A stretch of DNA of 64,000 bases, taken from assembly GCF_000003815.2 (NCBI RefSeq), contig NW_023365716.1:472002-536001 (forward strand), given 5' to 3'. The translations under genes were made by a program, and so were the position numbers. Source of the stretch: Branchiostoma floridae (lineage: Eukaryota; Chordata; Leptocardii; Amphioxiformes; Branchiostomatidae). The notes below the pieces were generated by a model. The model was not told the origin of the DNA. It searched no databases and saw nothing but the letters and a program-made list of their open reading frames with translations. This document shows positions 1 to 12,600 of the stretch, in pieces. Position 1 is the stretch's first letter; the number at the start of each line of letters is the position of its first letter.

Positions 1-1440
1 ATTGCCCTTGTAGCCTCCGACCCTCCTGACTTTTGGATCTAATTGAATTGCTGGATGCACTCTGAGATTACTTCAGTCCCTGAAGATTGGCCTGCCATCT
101 TTATTACAAGAAGACAGTGTAACTAGTCAAGTGTCTAAGTTGAGGGATTCTTCCAAATCAAATCTTGGCTGTGCAAGTGCCAGAATTTCTCCTCAATTTG
201 ATTTCGTTTGTGCTGTTTGAGGATCGTGTATTGAAAATCCTCTGCTGAGAGAGTCCGTAATGATTTTTGCGGAAAATCCACTCATGTTGTAATTTTGTAC
301 AGGTTCCAATCTCCCGAAATCGATTTATTACATCTTGTGCTCTACTAACATCATTTGCAATGAACTTGTTGTTGGAAATGGCGTAGAAAACTTCATTAAT
401 TTGCATACTATCGAGGACGACAGTCTTTCATTGGTCACTGCGGTCCCTAAGTCCCTTATCTACATCCGCAGCGAGTGGAAGGGTTGTCTATCTATTATTC
501 AGTGGTGTGAGTTGGGGGCATCTTGTTCTGTAGCTTTTCCCCTCTACTTCATACATTTGTGAACATCCGTGGTAACTGCTATTGTACTGAGATAGGTTTT
601 GTAGTATTCGATTTCTGAAGTAGAGTGTCAGTTAGTTGTATCCTGGTCTGACAAGGGCGGAGGGAAGCTCGCACGTTTAAGAACTTCTCACGAGGAGGGA
701 CCCTCAAATGGTGGTAAGAGGGTTCTCGGAATGCTTTCTTGAGAGAGGCTGCCACAAAGCAATTTTTCGGACATTTGGAGGTGGTGACGGTAATGCTTAA
801 GGTCTTTGTAGTTCGTCAAGGAGAATCTCTGTGATGTGACAAGGTTTCTTATTCAGGCTAAATATGAGCGGTGAAAATGGCCACATTTTTAGGTGATGAC
901 ACTTTTCAACATCCATAGGAATTTGTTGAAAGATGGTGCTTGAAACAGGACAAAATTAATTTGAAATCAGTCTTTGCTTTTTAGGGGAGAACACACTAGT
1001 ACTTTTGTACTGTCAGCTACAAGATACCAATAGGGCTTGCATGTATGTGCCAAGGACAAGAAATTTATGCAGACATGGAAAATTTCCAAAGATAGCAACT
1101 TTGTAATTTGAATGAACATGTTTTGACTACATTCTATCTGGGATCTATATTTGGTGCAGTTGATATAAAACAGCTTTGCCTTACTGTTGTCAAAGTCAAA
1201 GTTATATCTTACATGTAACATATGGCTCGGGTTACTGCTTCCTAAGCTCCTGATCATGAACTTGATGGCTTGATAAATGGTTGCTGATACAGGTGTTGCT
1301 GAATAGGAATCACTTAAGGCATGTAAGTTGTATTGATGACGTGATTTGAGGGAGAGAGATCGCCTGGTCTATGTCCATATACATAGCCTGAGCTTCCCTA
1401 TTGTTTTGTTATTAACTTGAAATTTGTTTGTTTGTCTGTT
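1..1440. other. Left edge, no recognised gene
   Basis: Only short open frames occur here, up to 96 codons on the minus strand (1257-967), and none shows a recognisable motif or a counterpart upstream of the second MS4A gene. The stretch may hold a promoter or untranslated first exon of A1, since the A1 start codon lies just behind a splice acceptor, but I cannot place it. I see no RNA gene or clear repeat. Confidence 0.5.
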
Positions 1441-1690
1441 TGTTTGTTTAGAGTGCAGGAGAAATGACGTACGAACCCAAGGCTAAAACACATGTGACAC
1501 TTGGGCCGTCCGCGGACTAATAAGTAGTACTCTGCCCACCCTGTTGTTTTACTATTGACTTGTAATTTGTTTGTTTAGAGTGCAGAAGCCATGGCGTACG
1601 AACCGAAAGCTGTCTGCGGACTGGGCTGGACTATGGTGGTCCTGGGCTCCCTCAGCGTCACGCTAGGGGTCGCTGAAATTTGTTTGTTTG
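1441..1690 (+). repeat. Two partial upstream copies of the A1 first coding exon
   Basis: A block made of a TTTG microsatellite, the acceptor-like tail TTTGTTTAG, the leader AGTGCAG and the start of the MAY(E/K)PKA coding exon occurs three times in a row. The copy at 1455-1483 has ATG changed to ACG-type sequence and stops after about ten codons. The copy at 1578-1676 has ATG at 1591 and runs 29 codons to the end of TM1 before breaking into the next TTTG tract. Only the third copy (1716) continues to a usable donor. The TTTG tract at each junction suggests unequal exchange or slippage. If included in a transcript, the middle copy would create an out-of-frame upstream ORF. Confidence 0.8.
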
Positions 1691-1715
1691 TTTGTTTGTT
1701 TAGAGTGCAGAAGCC

Positions 1716-4700
1716 ATGGCGTACAAACCCAAGGCTGTCCGCGGACTGGGCTGGGCTATGGTGGTCCTGGGCTCCCTCAGCGTCACGCTAGGGGTCGCTG
1801 CAGACATCCACTTCTCCGCTTTGGGCGTGAGAGCTGTGGAGCACTTCATCAGCGCACCTGTCTGGAGCGGGCTGCTGGTTGGTTCGGCCCTTCTTATTGA
1901 TATTTAACCTTTAACCTTAGACCTCTACCTTTCAACTGTATCCCCCAAATATGCAAAAGTGAGAAACATGCAAAATCTTAAGACATTTCTCCAATCAAGC
2001 GGTCCATAGCGAGTTGTTGGTAGGTTTGACACTCACGATCCCTACTACCATTCACGCTGAACTTGACCTTTTAACTTTATCCCCCAATAACATACAGAAG
2101 TGAAACCTTCAGACATTTTATCAATGCTTTTGTTTAGAGGAGACGGCAGATAGGTTTGACACTCCCGTGTAACTTTAACCTTTACCCCACCTAACCTTTA
2201 ACATTTGAACTTTACCTTTGACCTTTAGCTGTCATGATTGAATGATTTAAAGAAACTTTATTTGCACCATCCCTGTCGACCATCTTGATGTCTTTACAGG
2301 TACTTACGACAGGTATTCTGGGTATTTTCAGCGCAAAGAAACCAACAAATAAGTGCCTGGTAAGCAAGTTAAACTATCATTTCTTGCCTGTGGCTGTGTG
2401 ACAGTGTGTTTGTATGAGTGTGTGTGTGTGTCTGTGTTTGTGTGTGTGTGTGTGTGTGTATTTGTGTGTGTGCATGAATGAAGGGGAATTTTCAATGTTT
2501 TCGCTTTTTTCAAAGATATTGAAAGATATTGGAACACTGCAAAAATGTTAGTTATAGTGTTGTATTCTGACTACGGTTCCCTCCACGGCTCCACAGATCG
2601 TAGCGTTCATGGTGGTGGATATATTTGGAACACTGAAAAAAATACAATGCAGTCAGAGACAGTTGATGCCTTGTATTGTGACTACTTTTTCTCCCACTTC
2701 TCTCCACAGATCGTGGCGTTCATGGTTGTTGCGATATTCGTGATCCTGACGTGTGCGTGCTGCATCGGCTTCGCTGCGCTGGGGATCTGGCTGGGGATCT
2801 GGCTGGACTATAGAATGTGTGCACAGTTCGACTATGGTGCGTACTACGCCGCCGTGGAGCGTCATGAGAACAACCCGACCCAATATGAAGACCCAGATTT
2901 TTGGTAAGTAATAAAGTGGATTGTTATGAGCCCATTCACAGTTTACATTGCGAATGCGCAGTGTGCTGCATTGTGGGTAAATAGGTCAAAGGTGAATGAC
3001 CTTGTAAACACTTCTTGCCTACTACGCCGCACACGAGCGTCATAAGGACAACCCGACCCAATACGATGACCCAGCAATGTGGTAAGTAATAACATGACTT
3101 CGAAATCCCGATAAAACGCCTAAAAACGGAAACCGTACAACTGGAGCGCCTACTACGCCGCACAGGAACGCCATAAGGACAACTCGTCCCAATATGAAGA
3201 CTCAGATATGTGGTAAGTAATAACGTAAATTCGAAATTCCGATAAAAATGCTTAAAACCACGTACAAAAAACAGCGACACGGGTGATCTGCGCTCATGGA
3301 AACGCAGGGCAAATACGGATTATGTTTCTAGTGTTAACTTAACGTTAGAAGTTAGGACGTTGTTTTCCCGAATAGGTTAAAATGTCTTTAAAAGGTTGAA
3401 ACTTTCCCGCCAGGAAATTCAAGACCTACGACTGCAGCGCGTCCACCATCGGTCTTCACGCCGCCAACATCGTCCTGGCCGTGATTGAGATCATGCTCGG
3501 GTTCGCGGTGTCCATCATGAGCTGTGTGGGGCTCTGCACCATGCGACGCGCTGCGGGACAGGTGGGTACTGCAGATCATCGTCATAGTTATCAAGGAGCT
3601 TTTATACAGAGATAAAAGCTCCTTGTTGTTATCTAAGATTATGTCCTTTGAAAAGATAAGAAACATTTACAAAGTTTAAAACACACTGGAACTTTACGAA
3701 AAAGAGCAAGTGGCTAGTTCATGACATACATGTGTACATAGGCAGGAAAGCACTTGACAAAAAAACAAAAAACTTGCACACATTTAGTTTTCGGCCTTAC
3801 CCAGTTTGAATAACCGACACGTTACTGCAGTTAGATGTAAGTTGAGTATACATCGGTCTAAAGTTGCTTCAACCACTAAATATGTTGTTGATGTGTACAC
3901 TATAATTATTTTCAATTTACACTTGGACGAACTTTTGTAACTGTATCAACATAGCCGACATTACCAATCTTCGGTGTATCATATGGTATCTGTTTATAGC
4001 ATGTATAACCGCACTTCAGCGCAACACACCAGGTTCTGCATCTGTACATAAGTCTGTTTCGTCAGCTTCTCAGACCTTTGATGCGGCAGCAGCTGGTTAT
4101 ATTCCACTGAACCACCTGTCTTTGCGCTTCTTTATCTGTTCTGTAGACAGTGATCTACGCTGCAGGCCCGGTGCCGGGCGGAGCGCAGGGAAACATTGTG
4201 ATCATGCAGGGAAACCCGGGTTTGTACCAAGCGTTGCTATTTGTGTCTTCATGTAGTTTTCTTGTGGCGTTGAAGGATATTAAAAGCAACCGGCAGCCAG
4301 AAAGCTTCAGTATGGGAAAATTGGCGACATGCGTATGAAGTAGACTCAAACCTAAAGAGGTGAATGTAGATTCTGATTGCCATACTTTTACCTGTTCCCA
4401 GTAGATAGAATAGCGTCGATTTTAGACTCGTTATATTAACCTGTTTAGCAAATGTGTCATATCTTACATCATATCCGTTTTTATTACTGTGATACAGAGT
4501 TTGATTCGATTTTGTGTCGTCACATAAAATTTCTCTAAATCCAGATAATCTAATACCAAACAATCTTGATCGAGATAATCCAACTGTCGTTAATTCAAAC
4601 GTCAACAACTAAAAGTTGATCGTTTTCCTCCCTTGCAACTCCAGGTGTCCAGGGTAGCCAACCGCAGGTGTTCGTGGCCCAGAATCCAGGTGCGACAGGC

Positions 4701-4817
4701 GCACCTGTCCAGCTGTACTACCCGGCCCAGATGCCACCTGCCTACCAGGTGGATTCAGGTGCAGCGCCAGGTGTGCAGGAAGAGAAGAAGGGCCCGATAC
4801 CTGCTGATTCCGTGTGA
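1716..4817 (+). CDS. A1: MS4A/CD20-like four-transmembrane protein, 6 coding exons
   Basis: Exons: 1716-1877, 2300-2359, 2710-2903, 3414-3561, 4147-4219, 4645-4817 (810 nt, 269 aa). All junctions are GT-AG and the phases close perfectly (0,0,2,0,1). The start has a good context (GCCATGG) directly behind an acceptor, so an untranslated exon should lie upstream. Visible segments: TM1 about 10-28; TM2 about 46-66, including the PVWSGLL turn typical of MS4A proteins and split by intron 1; TM3 75-105; a Cys-containing loop about 106-150; TM4 about 152-180; then a Pro/Gln-rich cytoplasmic tail with PGG, QLYYPAQ and PPAY. Length and topology fit the CD20-like family, whose members act at membranes in signalling or ion flux; the actual role here is unknown. 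The gene ends 1.2 kb tail-to-tail from B1. AATAAA at 5352-5357 is a possible polyadenylation signal. A different four-TM family remains possible. Confidence 0.85.
2396..2478. repeat. TG-rich microsatellite, intron 2 of A1
   Basis: Imperfect (TG)n tract just downstream of exon 2. The same position in A2 carries a longer tract (33110-33260), so it predates the duplication. Confidence 0.9.
2583..2620 (+). repeat. Partial copy of the A1 exon-3 acceptor region
   Basis: CTCCACAG followed by ATCGTAGCGTTCATGGTGGT repeats the acceptor and first codons of exon 3 (2710) about 110 bp upstream, then breaks off. It lacks the rest of TM3 and has no donor, so it is a decayed fragment. Confidence 0.7.
3018..3217 (+). 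repeat. Two extra copies of the 3' end of A1 exon 3 with donor sites
   Basis: 3018-3086 and 3148-3217 each repeat the end of exon 3: the AYYAA...RH..N...QY.D....W coding stretch followed by a GTAAGT donor. Each stays open in the exon-3 frame and has its own substitutions. Neither has a convincing acceptor or the TM3-coding part. They could be used as alternative exon ends only by an unusual splice; otherwise they are relics of a local triplication of the extracellular-loop segment. Confidence 0.75.
3593..3624. repeat. Perfect 13-bp hairpin in A1 intron 4
   Basis: AAGGAGCTTTTAT and its exact reverse complement are separated by six bases, 32 bp downstream of the exon-4 donor. No counterpart was seen at this position in A2. 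Confidence 0.8.
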
Positions 4818-6014
4818 AAAAGAGAACAACACAAAATGGCGTCCACCTGGTCTACATGACGTCATAAAGTACCAGGATATAGAAAGATGGCGGCGCCCTG
4901 GCTTATTGGATAAGGGTTTCTATATTGATTTTAAACGCGTCAAGACGTCGTTGATACTGCGAAAAGAACTAATATGATTCGGTGGTCAGAAGAACTGACA
5001 TTGCTGATAAGGAAGCTTCTTTTTTTAAGGCAACTACAACTGAAATCAACTGATATTACCGTCATTAAAATATTACAAAGGAAAAATTGGAGGACACGTT
5101 GCGCGAATTGTACTTGTTGCTTCCAAGAGACTATAAATTTGACAAAGAGTTTGGAGAACAATACAAGTATCGAGATGCAGAATTTTGATAATTATAATGT
5201 TTATTTGTAAAGTTCCTATACCAAACATAATGTAATGCGTATGATGATTATAAACTATCACATATATTTTATGTATGCAGTATGAGATATGTATCCAGCT
5301 AAAAGTATGTAACGAGGAAATATTTACAGTTAATCTCTGACCACCACCTCAAATAAATGCTTTGGACCTAAACTTCATATACATAATTTTATAATGGTAT
5401 AGTTGAATACAAGATCTAATAGGACATTACTTACTAACAAAGAAAAAGTACACAGGTATATATAGATACTTTAATACTGGGATATCAAATATTTGCATAT
5501 AGTCAGTCTCTAAGCCAAACGCAGAGTCATGAGACTTAACCTGCAAAGCCTTTCGATAACGAGCCAAACAAAGTTGACTTTTAATAAGGCGTAACATTTA
5601 ATAACATAAAAAATGTAGAGTAACAGAGCCCCAATTTGCTGTAGCCCCCCTCCCCACACATTATGTTCTACTCTGGAAGACTTGCAGCCTGCTTATAACG
5701 TATTGATGATGAAAACTGTATCCTTGCTGGCCTAGCAGGATGATAAAATATGATCTTTACAATCTATACAAGCTCCTGAAATACTGTAAGACAATTGTAC
5801 CTTGGATACAACATTCAAAATGCCAATAGCAACGCTCACATGTTTTCTTTATACTTAATTTGCAAAATGTACCCTAACCATGAAGGCAGAATTAATTGGT
5901 GATGTTTGAGGGTCTTGTTCTCTTGATTTCAGTATAGGCTAATAACGAATGTCTAATAACAAAATATCAAAGTTTCTGTTATTAAATGCCAATCTAAGTT
6001 GCTGTAGCCCACTC
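4818..6014. other. Tail-to-tail intergenic stretch between A1 and B1
   Basis: This is the 3' UTR and spacer between convergent genes, clearly alignable with 36562-37910 of unit 2 (shared AAAATGGCG and TGACGTCATAAAGTACCAGG just after the A stop codon, and shared CCCCCTCCCCACACA). No further gene is visible. The AATAAA used by B2 (minus-strand 37797-37792) is degraded at the homologous place here. Confidence 0.7.
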
Positions 6015-6286
6015 CTAAGACATTTCTTCCCACACTATGAGGCTTGCAGCAAACTTATCACATATTTTAAGGACTGAGTGGAACTTGACACATGCCCTTT
6101 CACCTTTGGCCTCCAGAATGTCCAGCAGCTCGCGCGCTGCATCCTGGGGAGTCCTGGCAGCCCGGATGCGGTCGTTCTGGTCCAAGTTGATGACGTCATC
6201 AGCGCGGAGGTGGTCCAGGATGGGGTTGATGTGACGTAAGGTCTCCACCAGCTCCGGCCTCTTCCGGGCTACCCGTCCCAGCATGC
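6015..6286 (-). pseudogene. Orphaned CARD-domain terminal exon of B1
   Basis: A terminal exon with an intact acceptor (CACGACAG) opens in phase 1 and encodes a roughly 90-residue CARD: a six-helix-like RPELVETLRHINPILDHLRADDVIN start and a DAARELLDILEAKG core. It is almost identical to the terminal CARD exon of B2. The preceding B1 COR exon has lost the donor used in B2 and B3 and reads into a stop 334 bp upstream, so normal B1 transcripts should not include this domain. Two weak GT sites in the right phase exist inside the COR exon tail (AAAA/GTGTTT and TTTG/GTACCC), so rescue by weak splicing cannot be excluded. Confidence 0.75.
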
Positions 6287-6421
6287 CTGTCGTGAGGCAA
6301 AATACAACTGTCAATCATCCAACCATCTCCAACATTTTTTACATATTTGGAGACTGGCAAGAAACTTAAAAGACCATGAACGCGTTCTTAAACTCCTGAA
6401 TGACATAACACAATGTGTCTG

Positions 6422-6497
6422 TAGTTATTTTATGAATGCACAAGGTATCCCGTTAAAACTGCTTAACGGGCTTCATTATGCATTCATAAAATAACTA
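6422..6497. repeat. Small inverted repeat between the COR and CARD exons of B1
   Basis: A perfect 19-bp inverted repeat (TAGTTATTTTATGAATGCA and its complement) encloses a second inner inverted repeat (CCCGTTAA/TTAACGGG). It looks like a short fold-back MITE and is not present in the B2 intron. Confidence 0.75.
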
Positions 6498-6620
6498 TAG
6501 TATCAATTAGACAAAACTATGCGGACAGGATTAATAGAAGTAGTGCTTCATTAGCGCTTTCTTCATTAAAATGTTAGATTACCGGAAAGTAGAGAAAATG
6601 AGGTTTTATGCCCGTCTCAG

Positions 6621-9600
6621 CTAGGTCTTAGACGGAAAACTGATCTGGGTACCAAAGTAGACAGCTTCGCTGGATACAGGAGACCAAACACTTTTGTCCA
6701 TCTCTATGTGTCTGAGGTGCAACAAGAGGTCCTTAACTTTTTCTGGGACGTTCCTCTTGGGATGGACGACGTTCTCGCCCTTTGCCACCGCCCCCTCCAC
6801 CTCTTCCCTGCTGTAGGCGTGAGGCTGCGGTCTGTGTTCCCGGAGGTCCAGGGCGCTGAGCACCATGTCCCGTGACCTGGCTCCGGGGCTGGTCTCGTGC
6901 AGCAAGTGGTACGTCATGTCCTTCAGGAGGTCCATGATGGAGTTGCAGTCCTCCCTGCTGCCATCGTTGCTCCTGACGAATATGTTGAAATGCCTCTTGT
7001 CCTGTGTGATCTGCAGCAGCGCTTCGGCCTTCCCGTCGGTACATTTGGCGCTGTTCTTCCAAAGGAGAGGCCAACTTAGCTTGTCCGCCTGCATCAGCAG
7101 CGTCTGCAGCCGCGGGAACAGGTCGCACGAGAAGCTGTCGATCTCCGTGCGGCCTCGGATCTGCAGACCGAAGTAGACAGCCTTGCTGGACACATGACTG
7201 TCTTGAGACCACACCGACTGTTCCATCTCCTGATGCAGCAGGCTGGGGAGGATAAAGGTGCGACCGTTGTTCGTGTGGCAGAGCTGGAAGTCCTGGAGGA
7301 GTTTGATCAGCAGAGGGATGTCGGCAACTGCACTGAAGACTCGGGTGAGCTCCTCTAAGGTGACGTAGTCCTCGACAGTCCTCGCAATCTTGACGATAGG
7401 GAAGTTGTCCGGAGCAAGCAGGTGTCCGAAAATGGATGTGAACAACCACTGGGGGTCCAGTACTACTGACGAGTCGGCTTCGCGGTGAAGGTAGATGATC
7501 TAAATATGATTACAGAGCAAACGAAGAGGTAAATTCATTCCCTTAGGCTAAGTTAATTTTCTGATGTAATGACCGGGTTTAAAAAAAGGAAAGAGTGTTA
7601 TGATGTTGACTGTAATCTATACCAGAAAGCCGTAAATTATGAAGTCAGCAAGAGAGGTCATAATTTAACTGAAAAGAAGAAGTAAGTTAAAAATAACAAT
7701 TCCTTCGAGCTCAGGTTTAAGGCAAAGACACATTTACCTCTCCCTCATCATGTAGGTACGATGAAGCCAGCTGTACGATACGTTCCTGAAGGTTCTCAGA
7801 CGATGCCTGCCTGACAGTTTTCAGGTAGTTCTGCCATCCCATCACTGGGAACGTCTTTCTCTCTTCTCTCCAACCTTCAATGGTCTCGGATAACTGAACG
7901 CAGACTTTAGGAACACGTGGTCTTTGCTGTGAACATTTTAAATGTAGTCATACAAAGTGCGATATCTGAAGTGTCCAGGCAGCAATAGCGACGGCTGGTG
8001 TCACGGGAAGCCCCTTCCTTACTTACTTGAATTTTTGGCTTTTTTTTTGCTACCATTTTTTCATACATGAAATTTTTTTAGCCTTTTTTTATGAATCTTA
8101 AATAATCTGGTACTCAGGAATAAGTTTTATCTTAACGCCAAAGTCAGAGTATAAATACCAAGAATAAAGAATTCTTTATGTTCAGTACCTTCAGTATGTC
8201 GTCTCTGTATGCTGCCAGCACTTCTCGCAGCCGCTGTATCTCAGCAGACCCCGCCTCGAGGCAGTTGATGAGGAACACCTCCGATGACACAATCAATGAC
8301 TCCTGGAACAGTTTCCTGTAGTGCTCCACTAGAGCTGTGGCTTGGCGCCGACCTACAGGTACAAACGGTATTGATATTGTACCAATAGCATCCAGAGAGT
8401 TGAAGACTACAGAATGGTCATTAGGCCAGGCAAGCAAGAGATTCGAGCTTTGTAGAATATATCGACATAGGCCAACTCTGAATTAATTGAACCTACAACT
8501 ATCAACCGACCTGCTTCGTGGCCCTGTAGCTTGTCCGCATGACTGGCGATCAGGACAATCCGGGGTTTGTTGGTGGGATCTGCGTTACTGCAGTGGATGA
8601 AACTCAACCAGCCGTGGATCTGCGTAAAAAGAACATTTTCCTATTTTGGATGTGCTTCATTATCATAACGAATGGTGATGTGTATCAGTTTACTTGAGGA
8701 TTTGAAGCAAAACATTGAGCTGGAGACTTTCACCGACATTGTGAAACTTTTTCAAGGGTTGCCCTACCTGCCGTTTTTGTTCCTCCTCCCCATCTATGAT
8801 TTTGTAGACGACCGGGAAGATGGCGTTAGTGGTGCGGAGCAGCATGGCGTGTGTGACGTAGAACTGCGCCTGTCCTGCGAAGTCATGCAGACTGAGTCTC
8901 CCGATTCCCCGCACGGTTTTACTGGATACATGCACCCCCGGGGTGGGGTTAAAGACGTCTTGTCTTCTGAACTTCCTCCTGATTTTCCAGAGAGCACCCA
9001 CGATAAGGCCTGTCTGGAAATTTATGTAGCAATTTCACAGATTTATGATGACTTCAGAATCTTAAGCGCTGTTGAATTCACTGCACTGTATGGATGTGGA
9101 ATATATCGATACATTTTTGTCAAAATAGTTTATCATAACTTTTGACCTGTTTAATTTTGTCATTGGTTGAATTTATTGTATGCGGATTTTTACCTTTTTC
9201 AGAATCACTCGCAAAGATGTTTTTCCGACCTGCCCGTCTCCACAGAGAAACAGTTTGACTGTTGTCCCCTCCTCAGACCCCACGGAAGAGACCAGCTCGC
9301 TGTACTCCGCCTGCTTCCGTGTTTCTGTCTGGAGGTTGATGGGATAGTGAACGATGTAACTTTTTAATCATGTAATCAGTTGCCGTGCTAATGATTCGAT
9401 GTAACAATAACTTGGTGAATAGATATAGAGAGACAAAGAACTATTTTGAAAACATTTGCTCTGTTGCGAAATGAATAATACTAGGGCTGGGTATCGGTAC
9501 AGCGTACCGGTACAAAAGGGGTTTTCTTATTGGACCGGTCCAGAAAAATCGGACCTTAAAAATGTGGACCGTATGTTGGACCGATTAGAAAATTAACAGA

Positions 9601-12600
9601 TTATTTTATCAGGCATTCACACGTTTTGGCGCTTGGAGGTGGAAGAAAATAACAAGAGTGAAGTAGAGTAGAGTTTATAGTAACTTCTACCAAGTTTTAC
9701 AGTCAATCGTACAGGTGCAATCAGCGTTGTAGGGTTTTAAAACGCCAGTGTAAGTCTAATACTCCACCAAACTGATTTCTTTGTAGTGAAATGGACCATT
9801 GGTATGAGTCATACTGAATCAGGTTCAGGTCCCGACCTGGACCTGATCCTTTGGACCTGGACCGGACCTGGACCTGAATTTTCTGTACCGGTACCCACGC
9901 CTAAATACACTATTACGNNNNNNNNNNNNNNNNNNNNNNNNNNNNNNNNNNNNNNNNNNNNNNNNNNNNNNNNNNNNNNNNNNNNNNNNNNNNNNNNNNN
10001 NNNNNNNNNNNNNNNNNTACGCCTCCATTTAGACATATTTGTAACAATTCTATCCCATCCCTTACCCTTGGGATGACATCTGCGCTGCCTGGAATGATCT
10101 AAAGCCATGATGGCAAACTTGCTCTGATAAATATCAAGGCGAACTGCTAACACATCAGGGTCTTACCTTGTTAGTCACATAAAGATCAGCTCTGTTCTTG
10201 ATAAGCAGCTCCACAACCTTTTCATGACCTCTTCTACACGCTTCATGCAGACCCGTGTCTCCGTCCTGTAACACGATCGACGGTTAAAGCAATGGTCACA
10301 ACAAAGGTCTGATCATGAGCAAAAAAATGCTATTAGTTATAGAGCCATAACGTTATATTCATGGTTATGAAGAATTGCACTGACCTCCTCTACACGCTTA
10401 ATACAGAAATGTTTCTTCTTTTTATAGCACCCCAGTTGTCAACAATGACCTGATCATGAGCGGATATTTGGAATATCACATGGTCAGGCTGTGTGGATCG
10501 ATCACAAACATTTCTATTGGTTGTACAGTCATAACGCCATAATCATGGTTAATAAAGACGAACGCCGTATATCAATAAGGGGTCAATGATGCAGACTTGA
10601 AGTAATGAAGACGAAGGGTTCGGTTATGATCATAGCATAACAGGGGCTTCTAATTTATCAAAATGCACGTTTAAATCATTTGTAATGAATTAGAAATATT
10701 CATAAGGTGAAATTTCTATCTTTATCTAAAGACTGGCCTCAGCTCACTTTTTGTGTCTTCTTGAATTAGCTTTATAAACAATAACGTCAATGACTCGTTT
10801 TTGACTTGACGTTTGCAGTGTGATGGGTATACAATGATTAATTACGAAACCTCAATTTAAATAAGTTATACAGTCATGACGTTATATGCTTGGTTGTTAA
10901 GAATTGTAATGACCTCCCCTACATACTTCATGCAGAATTGTGTCTTCGCTTTGTAACACAACAGTTAAAGCATTGTCAACAAGAAATGTCTGATGATGAG
11001 CAAATACCTTGTAATATCACATGATCAGGTTGTGTGGATCGATCACAAACCACAATGTCTGTCGGTTATACAGTCATAACGCCATAAGCATGATTGATGA
11101 AGACGAAGGCAGTGCATTCATCAATAATGGGTCAATAATGCAGAATTGAATCAATGAAGATGAAGGATTCGGTTATCATAACATAACAGGAGCATTTATT
11201 AAAATGAACGTTTAAATCATTTACAATGAAATGAAAATATCATCAAGATGAAGTTTCTTTTCCCAAAGACGTGGTTGCCTCAGTTCACTTTTTGTGTTTT
11301 CTTGAATTAGCTATATAAACAATAACGTCAATGACCCGTTTTTGACTTGACGTTTGCAGTGACCTAACACCTGCTCAGTAATCTATAACCACCCAGGGGG
11401 CGAAGCCGTTTTGACACCGTAACCGCTTCAGGTGGGACATTAACATTTAATTAATCTAATTAATCTGCAGTTGTCATGACCTCCTACACACGCGTAATGC
11501 AGACCTGTACTTCCGAACTGTAACATAACATAACAGTTAAAGCAATGCTTAAATCAAAGGTCTGGTCATGAGCGTATACCTTTTAATATCAGAGATTTTG
11601 CACCAACCACAAACGCTGATATTTATAGTTCATACAGCCAATATATCATAACCCTGATGGGTATACAATAAATTGATTACGAAACCACAATTTAAATGAG
11701 TTATACAGTCATAACACCATATGCATAGTTAATGAAGACGGAGGCCGTGTATCAATCAATATCGGGGCAATAATGTGGACTTGAATCAATGAAGGCGAAG
11801 GATTCGGTTATTATCATAACAAGGGTCTACTTTATTAAAATGTAGGTTTAAATCATTTACAATGAAATGAAAATATTATCAAGATGAAGTTTCTTTATCT
11901 AATGACGTGCCTTGCCTCAGCTCACTTCATTTTGCCTTGCCTCGGCTCACTTTTTGTGTCTTCTACAATTAGCTATATAAACAATAACGTCAATGACCCG
12001 TTTTTGACTTGACGTTTGCAGTGACCTAACACCTGCTCAGTGATCTATTATACCCGGGGAGCGAAGGCGTTTTGACACTGTAACCACTTCAGGCGGGTCA
12101 TTAACCTTTAATTAATCTAATTAATCTTCAGTTTTGTTATAGGCCGTTAGTTTACGTTCTTACCTCGTTAGTCACATTAGGATCAGCTCCGTTCTTGATG
12201 AGCAGCTCCACAACCTTATCATGACCACGTTCACACGCTCTATGCAGACCCGTGTCTCCATTCTGTAACACAACAGTTAAAGGTCTGGTCATAGGAGACG
12301 CGGATACCTTGTAATATCAGACTTTTGGACCACCCTCAAACCATCATTTTTATAGTTAATACATTCAGAATGTCATAACCCTGATGGGTATACAATGATT
12401 GATTACGAAACAACAATGTATAACAGTGTTACAGTCATAACGATATATGCTTAGTTGTTAAAAATTGTAATGACCTCACTTTTACGCTTCATGCAGAATT
12501 GTGTCTTCGCTTGTAACAACAGTTAAAGCGTTGTCAACAAGAAATTTTTGATCATGAGCGGATACCTTGTAATATCACATGATCAGGTTGTGTGGGTCGA

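Noticed and set aside
158-562. Short frames on both strands at the left edge
   Set aside because: Below 85 codons, no motif, no conserved counterpart near unit 2.
6733-7449. Second minus-strand frame of 238 codons overlapping the B1 COR exon
   Set aside because: Low-complexity Gln/Pro/Arg/Gly-rich shadow in another frame; the VVLDPQWLF frame agrees among three paralogues and with splice phases.
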